64,000 nt of DNA from Candidatus Desulfosporosinus nitrosoreducens (GTDB lineage Bacteria > Bacillota > Desulfitobacteriia > Desulfitobacteriales > Desulfitobacteriaceae). The position numbers and the translations under genes are program-made. Below are positions 9,162-17,467 of this stretch, piece after piece. The notes below the pieces were generated by a model. That model had not been told where the DNA came from. It saw only the letters and a list, made by a program, of their open reading frames with translations, and searched no databases. Every line of letters begins with the position of its first letter. Positions within the stretch are counted from its first letter, which is position 1. The stretch lies in the NCBI RefSeq assembly GCF_030954495.1, contig NZ_JAVHUW010000072.1:47582-111581 (forward strand), read 5' to 3'.

Positions 9162-9280
9162 CCTTATTCCCCCTTTATATTTGATAGCGGCAAAGTAAAA
9201 CCATTGATAGTATTCATTCGCCGCGTACCAAATATTTCCTTCCTAAAGAGGGCGTTATTTAGGTTAAATCTTTGTCAAGT

Positions 9281-10432
9281 TTAACTTTTTCCAGCGGCGG
9301 CAGCTCCCAGTTTCCAAACTGTTAAAATCCGCCAAACTGCCCGTTCCAGTTGTTCCTCTCCTTTGGAAAACGCTTCTTCCAAAGTCCCAGGCCCTTCTGA
9401 AACGCTAAAAGAACAATTGACTCCGTGATCCGAGAGGAGGTCTGGATGACCCTCTACCGCACCGGAGACCACAAAGACAGGAACCTTATACTTTTGAGCC
9501 AAGGCGGCGACCCCCACCGGTACTTTACCATAGGCAGTCTGAAAGTCAGTCTTGCCTTCACCGGTTAAAACCAAATCAGCGTTGCGAATTTTTTCTTCCG
9601 CATTTGCCACATCGAGAATCATTTGTGACCCTGGTCGTAATTTTGCCCGCAGAAAACCGACAAGCCCCGCACCTAACCCGCCGGCCGCTCCGCCACCCGC
9701 CAAATTTAAGAGATCAGCTCCGGAGACGGCGCTTAATTTCTGACCATAATTAAAGAGCGCCGCATCCAAAACCTGAACATCTTCCGGGGTAGCGCCTTTT
9801 TGAGGGCCGTAGACCGCGCTTGCACCCTCAGGACCACAGAGCGGGTTCTGGACATCGCAGGCAACTTCAAACTGAACCTCTGAGAGACGTGGATCAAGTC
9901 CGGAGATATTTATTTCAGCAAGATCTGCCAGAGCCGCTCCTCCCGGGGGCAGCTCCTCTCCCCTGACATTCAATAATTTAGCCCCCAAAGCGACGGCCAG
10001 TCCTGCCCCGCCATCGTTTGTGGCACTGCCTCCAATACCCAGAAGAACCTTCTTCACTCCCTGATCCAAGGCATCCCGGATGAGTTCTCCCGTTCCAAAT
10101 GTCGATGTGATACGCGGATTTCTTTCCTCCGCCCTCAGCAGAGGCAGGCCTGAAGCTGCCGCCATTTCAATGATCGCGGTTTTGCCTTGGTCAATAAGCC
10201 CATAAGCTGCCGAGATTTGACGTCCCAGAGGATCTTTTACCGCTACATCTACCTTTCTCCCTTCCACTGCGCTGAGAATTGCTTCCACAGTGCCCTCTCC
10301 CCCATCTGCCATGGGGATAAGGTCCACGAGAGACTCCGGGTAAACTTTCCGGACTCCCTTTTGCATCGCTAAGGCGACATTAAAAGCATTTAAACAGCCT
10401 TTAAATGAGTCAGGGGCAATTACGATTCGCAT
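9281..10432 (-). CDS. glycerate kinase, type I (GarK/GlxK family)
   Basis: A 383-aa kinase that phosphorylates D-glycerate with ATP (to 2- or 3-phosphoglycerate depending on the enzyme). Family landmarks are the N-terminal MRIVIAPDSFKGCLNA, the glycine-rich LGIGGSATNDGGAGLA and LTGEGKTDFQT. Length matches the family (about 375-390 aa). The ATG at 10432 is preferred, with AGGAG 8 bases upstream; a GTG at 10441 lies too close to that RBS. A small membrane protein gene ends 11 bases upstream and is probably in the same transcript. Confidence 0.95.
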   Translation of the reverse strand: MRIVIAPDSFKGCLNAFNVALAMQKGVRKVYPESLVDLIPMADGGEGTVEAILSAVEGRKVDVAVKDPLGRQISAAYGLIDQGKTAIIEMAAASGLPLLRAEERNPRITSTFGTGELIRDALDQGVKKVLLGIGGSATNDGGAGLAVALGAKLLNVRGEELPPGGAALADLAEINISGLDPRLSEVQFEVACDVQNPLCGPEGASAVYGPQKGATPEDVQVLDAALFNYGQKLSAVSGADLLNLAGGGAAGGLGAGLVGFLRAKLRPGSQMILDVANAEEKIRNADLVLTGEGKTDFQTAYGKVPVGVAALAQKYKVPVFVVSGAVEGHPDLLSDHGVNCSFSVSEGPGTLEEAFSKGEEQLERAVWRILTVWKLGAAAAGKS

Positions 10433-10443
10433 GCTTCTCACTC

Positions 10444-10779
10444 CTAATCCTTAGATTGAGCACGTTTTCCAATAATGGCTCCAAGTTTAACAAAAATAAG
10501 GAAACTGCCGTAATCCAGCACCACCATCGTCCAATCTCCGATCGGAACTTTATAAATATAAGCGACATAATAGGATAATGAATTAAAAAGAAAACCGGCT
10601 AAATAAGCGATATACAGATTTTCTTTCCGGGGACGGTAGCCAACTAAAAAGCCGAGAGGATAAAAAAGAGCAAAATTAAAGGCTAATTGACTCAGTACAC
10701 CACTGGAAACAAAAAACTCGCTCCAAAAAAAGAAGAGCAAGCCTAAGAGAAGTAAGTATCGCCAGAAAGCAGAATTCAT
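10444..10779 (-). CDS. small integral membrane protein, unknown
   Basis: A 111-aa protein with about four hydrophobic segments (YLLLLGLLFFFWSEFFV, FNFALFYPLGFLVGY, YIAYLAGFLFNSLSYYVAY, VVLDYGSFLIFVKLGAIIG). I cannot place it in a named family. GGGAGG lies 6 bases before the ATG at 10779. It is 11 bases upstream of the glycerate kinase gene and probably in the same transcript; a link such as transport of a glycerate-like compound is only a guess from position. Confidence 0.7.
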   Translation of the reverse strand: MNSAFWRYLLLLGLLFFFWSEFFVSSGVLSQLAFNFALFYPLGFLVGYRPRKENLYIAYLAGFLFNSLSYYVAYIYKVPIGDWTMVVLDYGSFLIFVKLGAIIGKRAQSKD

Positions 10780-10922
10780 ATATACCTCCCGCAAAATAAG
10801 GAGAGAGTCAAAAGTAACCCTCTCCCGCTATTTTCCTTCCATTTCACAATTCTCAAAGAAAATCATACTTTTTCGCGAGAATATCCCTTAGCTGTCTTGC
10901 AGTTTCAATACTTAAAGAATGT

Positions 10923-12374
10923 CTAACTATAATTGGGCGCTTCTTTGGTGATAGTAATATCGTGCGGATGACTCTCGCGCAGTCCTGCGGCCGTCATGCG
11001 AATGAATTGAGTTTGCGTTCTCAGGGCTTCAATTGTTGCAGTTCCACAATATCCCATTCCCGCGCGCAAGCCCCCAATCATCTGATAAATCGTTTCGGAA
11101 ACAGGACCTTTGTAAGGAACCCGGCCTTCGATGCCTTCCGGAACTAGTTTTTGGTCTTTTTCCTGGAAATAGCGGTCACGGCTGCCCTCTTTCATGGCAC
11201 CAATTGATCCCATCCCGCGATAGACTTTGAAACTCCGCCCTTGGAAGATTTCCATGTCGCCAGGGCTCTCTTCCGTCCCGGCAAAAAGACTGCCTATCAT
11301 AACAATGCGCGCTCCGGCCGCTAAAGCCTTGACAATATCACCTGAGAACTTGATTCCGCCGTCGGCAATGACCGGTATCCCGTACTTATCCGCTTCCTCG
11401 GCGCAATTCATAACCGCCGTGACCTGAGGAACTCCAATGCCCGCGACCACTCTCGTTGTGCAAATAGACCCCGGACCAATGCCAACTTTTATGGCATCCG
11501 CTCCAGCTTCAATCAATTCACGTGTGGCTTCAGCCGTAGCAACATTTCCCGCGATTAATTGGGTTTCCGGGAAGCGTTCCCGTAAAGCCCGCACCATTTC
11601 AATAACTCCTTTAGAGTGCCCATGAGCCGTATCCAGGACGACAACATCGACACCCGCTTTAACTAAGGCCTCAGTACGTTCCAAAGTGTCCGCGGTAACT
11701 CCAACGGCGGCTCCGACACGCAAGCGGCCCCGTTCATCTTTCGCTGAATTGGGATATTGCCTTGACTTTTCAATGTCCTTAATCGTAATCAGGCCTTTAA
11801 GCATCCCTTTAGAGTCAACAATCGGCAATTTTTCAATCTTATGCTGAGCTAAGATTTCTTTAGCATGCTCCAGGGTAGTACCTGCAGGAGCCGTTACCAA
11901 ATTTGTTTTCGTCATAACCTCTGAAATCAGGCGGTCATAATTCTTTTCAAAACGCAAATCCCGGTTCGTTAAGATGCCAACCAATTTTCCTTCGACCGTA
12001 ATCGGCACTCCGGAGATCCGATATCGTTCCATGAGTTTTAAGGCATCGACAACTTTATCATTGGGATTTAAATAGATAGGATCAGTGATAACTCCATGTT
12101 CTGAGCGTTTAACTTTGTCAACCTCCAAGGCTTGTTGTTCAATGCTCATATTTTTATGAATAATCCCAATGCCGCCCTCTCTGGCCACCGAAATTGCCAT
12201 ACGGGAATCGGTAACCGTGTCCATTCCCGCACTCATAAGCGGTATATTGAGCTTGATCTTTTTGGTAAGATAAGTACTGACATCAGCATCCCGGGGGAGA
12301 ATTTCTGATTTTGCGGGAACGACAAGAACATCATCAAAAGTAAGGGCTTCCTGGATAATACGGTTGGCCTGCAT
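10923..12374 (-). CDS. guaB: IMP dehydrogenase
   Basis: A 483-aa enzyme that oxidises IMP to XMP with NAD+, the committed step to GMP. The TIM barrel is interrupted by two CBS domains (about residues 90-200). The active-site loop GIGPGSICTTR carries the catalytic Cys, and the flap region GSRDRYFQ follows. Start ALTFDDVLVVPA is typical. The ATG at 12374 has GGGAG 6 bases upstream. It appears monocistronic. The stop codon is TAG, with a backup TGA six codons later, which is worth noting in a genome that may read TAG as pyrrolysine. Confidence 0.98.
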   Translation of the reverse strand: MQANRIIQEALTFDDVLVVPAKSEILPRDADVSTYLTKKIKLNIPLMSAGMDTVTDSRMAISVAREGGIGIIHKNMSIEQQALEVDKVKRSEHGVITDPIYLNPNDKVVDALKLMERYRISGVPITVEGKLVGILTNRDLRFEKNYDRLISEVMTKTNLVTAPAGTTLEHAKEILAQHKIEKLPIVDSKGMLKGLITIKDIEKSRQYPNSAKDERGRLRVGAAVGVTADTLERTEALVKAGVDVVVLDTAHGHSKGVIEMVRALRERFPETQLIAGNVATAEATRELIEAGADAIKVGIGPGSICTTRVVAGIGVPQVTAVMNCAEEADKYGIPVIADGGIKFSGDIVKALAAGARIVMIGSLFAGTEESPGDMEIFQGRSFKVYRGMGSIGAMKEGSRDRYFQEKDQKLVPEGIEGRVPYKGPVSETIYQMIGGLRAGMGYCGTATIEALRTQTQFIRMTAAGLRESHPHDITITKEAPNYS

Positions 12375-12624
12375 GACTAGCTCCCTTTCCAAATAGTTTT
12401 CTCATTAGTATATCAGATATTCAATGATTAAAACAGCGTTTCCCCTCATATTTGCCCTTTTCCCATAAATACGCGGCATTCCTTTCCAAAACGGAATACT
12501 ATCCATAAATTGTCCCTAAATTACAGTGTTACTCCTCGCTATAGTACCCTAAAGCGGAGAAAATACTCCCGGACGCTTGCCAACGGCAATCTAGTTTCTT
12601 ATCATGGAGAAAGGAGGAATTATC

Positions 12625-13125
12625 ATGTTCTATCGCATCCATCAATTTGCCCAGGCCTTCTTTCCTCGTCTTCATCCTTCAGAAACTCTCAGGGCAACAA
12701 AAATTCTGTCTCCTGGAGCCCGAGCGCTTTTTTTCCGGCAATCTCCCGCCGAACAGCGGCATGCGCTCTCCGTCGCTCAAAGTCTGATGATCTACCAAGA
12801 AATCCTTTCTTCTTCTGAGTATCTGGATTTAATAACTGCCGCCCTTTTGCATGATTGCGGCAAATCTCTCGTCACCATCCGGTTATGGCAGCGCGTATTT
12901 ATTGTTTTGATGCAGCAAATGCCCGATCCTTTATGGATTCGTGCCGAAAAAGGTCCGGCATTGTGGTCCGCTCCTTTAAAAGTAGCCAAACGTCACCCTC
13001 TTTGGGGCGCTAATTTAGCTCGTAAAGCTGGGCTGAACCCCAGAATCTGCCTGCTCATTCGTGAGCACCATACTCCAGGCACCCGGCTTGGCTGCCTGCT
13101 CCATAAAGCCGATAATGAACATTAA
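12625..13125 (+). CDS. HD-domain protein (putative phosphohydrolase)
   Basis: A 166-aa HD-superfamily protein. The metal-binding motif is AALLHDCGKSL at about residues 71-81, with an upstream conserved His (QRHAL) and downstream His residues (IREHHTPG). HD proteins act on nucleotides or phosphate esters with divalent metals; the substrate here is unknown. AAGGAGG sits 7 bases before the ATG at 12625; an ATG at 12604 lies before that RBS and is rejected. The convergent coiled-coil gene shares a bidirectional terminator with it. Confidence 0.85.
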   Translation: MFYRIHQFAQAFFPRLHPSETLRATKILSPGARALFFRQSPAEQRHALSVAQSLMIYQEILSSSEYLDLITAALLHDCGKSLVTIRLWQRVFIVLMQQMPDPLWIRAEKGPALWSAPLKVAKRHPLWGANLARKAGLNPRICLLIREHHTPGTRLGCLLHKADNEH

Positions 13126-13160
13126 AAAGCATGAGAAGCCTTCCGCCGCTCATGCTTTTT
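13124..13160. terminator. bidirectional terminator between convergent genes
   Basis: Perfect 12-bp arms (13124-13135 and 13149-13160) with flanking A and T runs. It overlaps the last base of the stop codon on one side and the 3' end of the coiled-coil gene on the other. Confidence 0.9.
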
Positions 13161-13416
13161 GCCTTGTTGACTCCACTTGTTCCTTGAGTTCAACAATTTC
13201 TTTATTTTTGGAGAATATCCATTTGGCAAATCGTTTATTATCCCGTTGCAAGCGCACGTTCTCTTTCTCCAACTGATGAACGAGAGCGACCTTTTCACGC
13301 TCGACTTTTTCTAATAAGTTCATCAATACCCGCCGGCTTACTCTTAAATGCTCAACACGCTGTTCCAATTCGCCAACGCGCGCCCGCAATAATCGTATTT
13401 CGTCCGCAGAATCCAC
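13150..13416 (-). CDS. coiled-coil protein, unknown
   Basis: An 88-aa protein that is almost entirely a predicted coiled coil (heptad-like LLRARVGELEQRVEHL, LVHQLEKENVRLQ, EIVELKEQVEST). It contains no enzyme motif. Such proteins usually dimerise and act as scaffolds or nucleoid-associated factors. The start is a GTG with only a weak purine-rich RBS, so the start is less certain than the gene. It follows the PHP-domain gene on the same strand by about 80 bases. Confidence 0.65.
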   Translation of the reverse strand: MDSADEIRLLRARVGELEQRVEHLRVSRRVLMNLLEKVEREKVALVHQLEKENVRLQRDNKRFAKWIFSKNKEIVELKEQVESTRQKA

Positions 13417-13497
13417 TAAGCCACGCCCCCCGACTTCTTCTTCGCTAATAGTCTATGCCGGGAGATCGTATTTTAACCCTAATGAGTGCTGCGGAAC

Positions 13498-14340
13498 TTA
13501 ATTAGGCCGCGCCAGATCAAAGATTTGTTGAATTACTTCTTGCTTAACTCCCCAATATCCAATGTTTACTCCCGGCTTACGATCTTCGCCGTGGAAATCA
13601 GAACCGCCCGTCATGAGCAGGTTATACTTTTGGGCCAGAGCACGGTATTTCTGTTCATCCTCATGATTGTGTTCGGAATGGGAAACTTCGATTCCCTGAA
13701 GCCCGGCGTCAATCCAGGCAGGGATTCCTTCTTCCAGGTGATGTGCTCCCGGATGAGCCAGAACAGCAACCCCACCTGATTCTCTAATTAAGGCTATCCC
13801 TTCTTCAGATGTCAGTTTATAGCGGGGAACATAGGCCGGAGCCCCTCTTTTAAGATAACGGTCAAAAGCTTCTTTTACGCTGCCGACATAGCCTCGTTCA
13901 ACAAGAACCAGTGCGACATGCGGACGGCCGATTGACTCACCCTGAGCATATCGTTGGACTTCCTGAAAGGTTATCCTGATTCCTAAACGGTTAAAGCGCT
14001 CAAGAATTTCCAGCATTCTTTGTTCCCGGGCATTGCGCAGGCTTTTGAGCCGGCTGTTTAAATAAGCCGATGAACCATCAAGCTCATATCCCAGTATATG
14101 AACCTCTCGGCTGTGCCAATCGGTGTTTAATTCGATCCCTTTAACCACTACAATTCGGGAGGTTCTTCCGGCCTCTTCAGCTTCCTGCCACCCCTGAATC
14201 GTGTCATGGTCAGTAATGCCAATCCCTTTTAGCCCTAGAGCTGCGGCCGAACAAACAAGCTCAGTCGGCGAAAGCGTTCCGTCGGATGCTGTCGTATGAC
14301 AGTGTAAATCAACTTCATAAAGATCAACTCTGGAATTCAA
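13498..14340 (-). CDS. PHP-domain phosphoesterase (RNase AM / TrpH-like)
   Basis: A 280-aa PHP-superfamily protein. The first metal motif is VDLHCHTTASDG near residue 9; GITDHD, VLAHPG and TGGSDFHG follow in order, which is the full set of PHP metal ligands. Related proteins act as 5'-nucleotidases or 5'-3' exonucleases on short RNA and pAp. The start is probably a TTG at 14340 preceded by GAGGTAAAAGCA. It begins 34 bases after the dipeptidase gene ends and is probably co-transcribed with it. Confidence 0.9.
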   Translation of the reverse strand: MNSRVDLYEVDLHCHTTASDGTLSPTELVCSAAALGLKGIGITDHDTIQGWQEAEEAGRTSRIVVVKGIELNTDWHSREVHILGYELDGSSAYLNSRLKSLRNAREQRMLEILERFNRLGIRITFQEVQRYAQGESIGRPHVALVLVERGYVGSVKEAFDRYLKRGAPAYVPRYKLTSEEGIALIRESGGVAVLAHPGAHHLEEGIPAWIDAGLQGIEVSHSEHNHEDEQKYRALAQKYNLLMTGGSDFHGEDRKPGVNIGYWGVKQEVIQQIFDLARPN

Positions 14341-14374
14341 TGCTTTTACCTCGTTTCCCCAACAATACTTGTCT

Positions 14375-15334
14375 TCATTTTAACACATCCGTTAATACTC
14401 TCATAAAATTGCCGCCTAAAATCTGTCTGATTTCTTTGGTTGAAAATCCCACCTTTGTAAGATCTTCAAGGAGATAAGCATAATCTCTAACGTCTTCCAG
14501 TCCCTCAGGCGTCTCATCAATGCCGTCAAAATCCGAGCCAAAACCCACGGTCTCCGCCCCGGCCACCTCAGCTATATGACAGATATGGCGCACAACCTCC
14601 TGACGCGTCACCAGGCCACTCTCTTTTAAGAACCTCGGGTAAAAGTTCACTCCCACAATGCCCTTTTGCCTCGCTAAGGCGCGCAGCTGACGGTCAGTTA
14701 AATTACGGGGATGAGGGCAAAGGGCATAGGCGCAAGAATGAGTGGCGGCTATGGGATATTCGCTAAGGTTTAAGACATGCCAAAACCCCTCTTCGTTCAA
14801 GTGAGAAACATCAATCAGCATACCCAATTGATTCATACGCTTAACGACTTCCTGACCCAGCTTTGTCAGCCTGCTGTGAGTATCTTCTCCCACTCCATCG
14901 GCTAAAGCATTGCGTTGATTCCAGGTTAGCCCCAAAGCTCTGACACCCAGTCTAAAAATCACATCGACCATGAACAAGTTTTCTCCCAGTATCTCTCCAC
15001 CTTCAACGCTGAGCAAAACTCCAATTTTTAATGGGTCTGGTATGCGCTCTAAATCTGATTTTCCTTGAACAAGAAAAGCTTGCGCGGAATTTGCCTCGAC
15101 AAAACGATGCACCCCTTCGATAAGTTCTAAGCCCCGCCAAGTAGCCATTGCCGGTTTAGACTGTGATTCAATAAAAGCCGCCAAAAACTGAAGTGCCACA
15201 TCAACGCTTCTGGCCCTGGGAAGATCCCACTGACCGCCTTCTGAGGATAGTGAGAGTGTCCTCTCCTGATTGACATAATGCGTGATACTATCGCAATGTC
15301 CATCAACGATAAAATAGTCTTCCAAAGCAAACAC
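14375..15334 (-). CDS. M19 family membrane dipeptidase
   Basis: A 319-aa zinc dipeptidase of the renal dipeptidase family. VDGHCDSITH provides the HxD zinc pair, VEGGE the bridging Glu, and ATHSCAYAL and FGSDFDGID later ligands. These enzymes hydrolyse dipeptides, often those with a D-residue. No signal peptide is present, so the enzyme is probably cytoplasmic. A strong hairpin terminator separates it from spoVS upstream, so it needs its own promoter. Confidence 0.92.
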   Translation of the reverse strand: MFALEDYFIVDGHCDSITHYVNQERTLSLSSEGGQWDLPRARSVDVALQFLAAFIESQSKPAMATWRGLELIEGVHRFVEANSAQAFLVQGKSDLERIPDPLKIGVLLSVEGGEILGENLFMVDVIFRLGVRALGLTWNQRNALADGVGEDTHSRLTKLGQEVVKRMNQLGMLIDVSHLNEEGFWHVLNLSEYPIAATHSCAYALCPHPRNLTDRQLRALARQKGIVGVNFYPRFLKESGLVTRQEVVRHICHIAEVAGAETVGFGSDFDGIDETPEGLEDVRDYAYLLEDLTKVGFSTKEIRQILGGNFMRVLTDVLK

Positions 15335-15413
15335 CCCTTTTCTTTTAAGATTAGGGCTTTAAATTTATTTTAATAAAGGCAGGTTTTATGTCTTCTGACC
15401 AGTGCAAAAATAA

Positions 15414-15447
15414 GCACCTGTTTGCGAACAAGCATGCAAACAGGTGC
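15414..15447 (-). terminator. terminator after spoVS
   Basis: Perfect 12-bp arms (15414-15425 and 15436-15447) with a 10-base loop just downstream of the spoVS stop on the minus strand. The following tract is weakly T-rich. Confidence 0.85.
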
Positions 15448-15458
15448 CTTTAAACAAC

Positions 15459-15719
15459 TTAGCGCGGCTGAACAATCAATTTAATCGCAGTTCGCTCTTC
15501 TCCGTCAATAACAACATCTGTAAAAGCCGGAATGCATACAAGATCAACTCCACCCGGTGCAACAAAACCGCGTGCGATAGCCACAGCCTTGACGGCTTGA
15601 TTCAAAGCTCCGGCCCCAATAGCCTGCAACTCGGCTCCACCGCTTTCACGCAGAACCCCCGCGAGCGCTCCGGCAACAGCATTGGGACTTGATTTTGCTG
15701 AAACTTTTAATACATCCAT
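15459..15719 (-). CDS. spoVS: stage V sporulation protein S
   Basis: An 86-aa protein matching SpoVS along its whole length: MDVLKVSAKSSPNAVAGALA at the start, then GAGALNQAVKAVAIARGFVAPGG. SpoVS is a small Alba-like protein needed for normal spore coat assembly and progression through stage V, found even in some non-spore-formers. AGGAGG lies 7 bases before the ATG. It lies downstream of ymdB, as is common in Firmicutes, and ends in its own terminator. Confidence 0.97.
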   Translation of the reverse strand: MDVLKVSAKSSPNAVAGALAGVLRESGGAELQAIGAGALNQAVKAVAIARGFVAPGGVDLVCIPAFTDVVIDGEERTAIKLIVQPR

Positions 15720-15843
15720 AATTCATCCTCCTGCTCGATTTCATTTACAGGTATTACCACAACTATGAATATATGTATTCGCGAGAGAGCGAAAGAAATC
15801 CTCTTTTTTTAACTAAGTTTTCTGATTTTTATGGAAAAATTGC

Positions 15844-16626
15844 TTACTCCTCTATAAAACGTTGAATCGTTTCAATCCCTGAAGCTTTACCTGACTTCTC
15901 ATCAATATGAAGTACTACGGCATTTAATTGAATTGATCCGTTGGCCAATTCAAATTTGGCGGGAAGCTGAGTCAAAAATCGATTAATAATAATTTCTTTT
16001 TTAATCCCTAAAACCGAATCTCTTGGACCTGTCATTCCCACATCTGTAACGTAAGCGGTTCCTTGAGGAAGAACTCTGGCATCGGCTGTCTGGATGTGTG
16101 TGTGGGTCCCAAGCACTGCGCTGACTTTCCCATCGAGAAACCATCCTAAGGCGACTTTTTCAGAAGTTGCCTCGGCATGAAAATCAACGAGTACAATGGG
16201 AGTCTCCTGTTTAAGGAGATTAATCCAGCGAATGGCACCACTGAAGGGATCATCTAAAGGATTCATGAATATTCGCCCTGAGAGGTTTAAAACTCCGATC
16301 TTATAACCCTTAGTTCGAATAAAGCCGTATCCTTGCCCAGGCGCCCCTACAGGATAGTTGGCCGGGCGAATTATCCTCGTCTCACGATCAATAAAATTCA
16401 TAATATCGCGATTATCCCAAACATGATTTCCCATCGTTAAAAATTGGATTCCATAATCAAACAGCTCATTAGCTATTTCTTTAGTCAGCCCTTTTCCTGC
16501 AGCGGCATTCTCAGCATTGGCAATCGTCACGTCTATGTCATAATCTTGCTGAAGCGGTTTTAAAAAATGTTTAATTCCTTCTCTTCCTGGTTTACCGACA
16601 ATATCTCCGACAAAAAGTACGCGCAA
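15844..16626 (-). CDS. ymdB: YmdB-family metallophosphoesterase
   Basis: A 260-aa calcineurin-like phosphoesterase (TIGR00282 type). Metal motifs are FVGDIVGKPGREG, ANAENAAAGKG, MGNHVWDN and GTHTHIQTAD. In Bacillus subtilis YmdB hydrolyses cyclic nucleotides in vitro and affects biofilm and motility decisions. The rny-ymdB-spoVS order seen here, with one unknown gene inserted, is conserved in many Firmicutes. The start is probably a TTG 9 bases after AAGGAGGG. Confidence 0.95.
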   Translation of the reverse strand: MRVLFVGDIVGKPGREGIKHFLKPLQQDYDIDVTIANAENAAAGKGLTKEIANELFDYGIQFLTMGNHVWDNRDIMNFIDRETRIIRPANYPVGAPGQGYGFIRTKGYKIGVLNLSGRIFMNPLDDPFSGAIRWINLLKQETPIVLVDFHAEATSEKVALGWFLDGKVSAVLGTHTHIQTADARVLPQGTAYVTDVGMTGPRDSVLGIKKEIIINRFLTQLPAKFELANGSIQLNAVVLHIDEKSGKASGIETIQRFIEE

Positions 16627-16711
16627 CGTACAAACCCTCCTTCTACGAGTTCACCAGACCTTGCTGTTTATCGATATTTTGATACTGTTCCCTCTTTCTG
16701 ACTCTCTTAAA

Positions 16712-17320
16712 CTAATTATTAAAGACTAAAACACGGCCTTCATCTCTCAAGGCCAAGACATTCCTGGGAATGTCCATAAGCTTAATAGAAGTCAGCATTT
16801 GACTGATTATTTCTTCTTGATACGTCAAATCTTCATGGTCTAAATTCATTTCATCATAAACCAGCTCTTTTTCAAACTTACGTCTCAGCAATTCGACCAT
16901 TAACCCTACTTCACGTTGCCTGACACTTTCCAAATCGCGCACTACCGTCAGAACAGTGACATTTTCTTCAGTTCGGCAGGTAATTTCAAAAACACGTACT
17001 GTCTGTCCCTCAAGGTGATGGTAAAGCTCCAAAGCGGGCCGCAAGATGTCTTCAAAAGGAGCAAGGTTTTTCTGCTGCCTGATCATAAAAGCAAATTTAA
17101 GGACGTGTTGTTCACACTCATAATGAACCGATCCCAATTCGGAATATCTTATCAAAATTGAAGTCAATAAATCAGCCCCATCGGAAACAAGCCTTAAATC
17201 TTTTGATAGCTTATTAAGCACCGTTGTCAATCCTCTCTTTAGCTCTGTCCTAACATGAGAACTATTCGGCAAAAGGCCACAATCTCCTGCAAGCTCTTTT
17301 GGCGTCACTTTGCCGCTCAA
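16712..17320 (-). CDS. hypothetical protein, 202 aa
   Basis: I do not recognise this protein. It is soluble, helical and charged, with no membrane span; the C-terminal third (LRRKFEKELVYDEMNLDHED) is strongly acidic. It sits between rny and ymdB, a place where most Firmicutes have no gene, and is separated from rny by a clear terminator. Codon use matches the neighbours, and the start at 17320 is the only good ATG. A role in RNA turnover or sporulation would be pure guesswork from position. Confidence 0.7.
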   Translation of the reverse strand: MSGKVTPKELAGDCGLLPNSSHVRTELKRGLTTVLNKLSKDLRLVSDGADLLTSILIRYSELGSVHYECEQHVLKFAFMIRQQKNLAPFEDILRPALELYHHLEGQTVRVFEITCRTEENVTVLTVVRDLESVRQREVGLMVELLRRKFEKELVYDEMNLDHEDLTYQEEIISQMLTSIKLMDIPRNVLALRDEGRVLVFNN

Positions 17321-17420
17321 TTGCCGTTGAAGATAATTCGCTCAAAAATCTCAAACCATAGAAAATTAAACGTATCATAACAAAAAAAGCTTAGCCGGTG
17401 CCAGTCCTATCTAAAACAAA

Positions 17421-17449
17421 AGTCAGGCGATCCTTCCAATCGCCTGACT
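17421..17449 (-). terminator. terminator after rny
   Basis: Perfect 11-bp arms (17421-17431 and 17439-17449) with a 7-base loop, followed on the minus strand by TTTTGTTTT. It is 19 bases after the rny stop. Confidence 0.9.
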
Positions 17450-17467
17450 AAAGAGTCCATCACTAGA

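Noticed and set aside
12375..12624. Purine riboswitch before guaB
   Set aside because: No conserved aptamer core seen; only a short ATTCC/GGAAT hairpin and a weak promoter.
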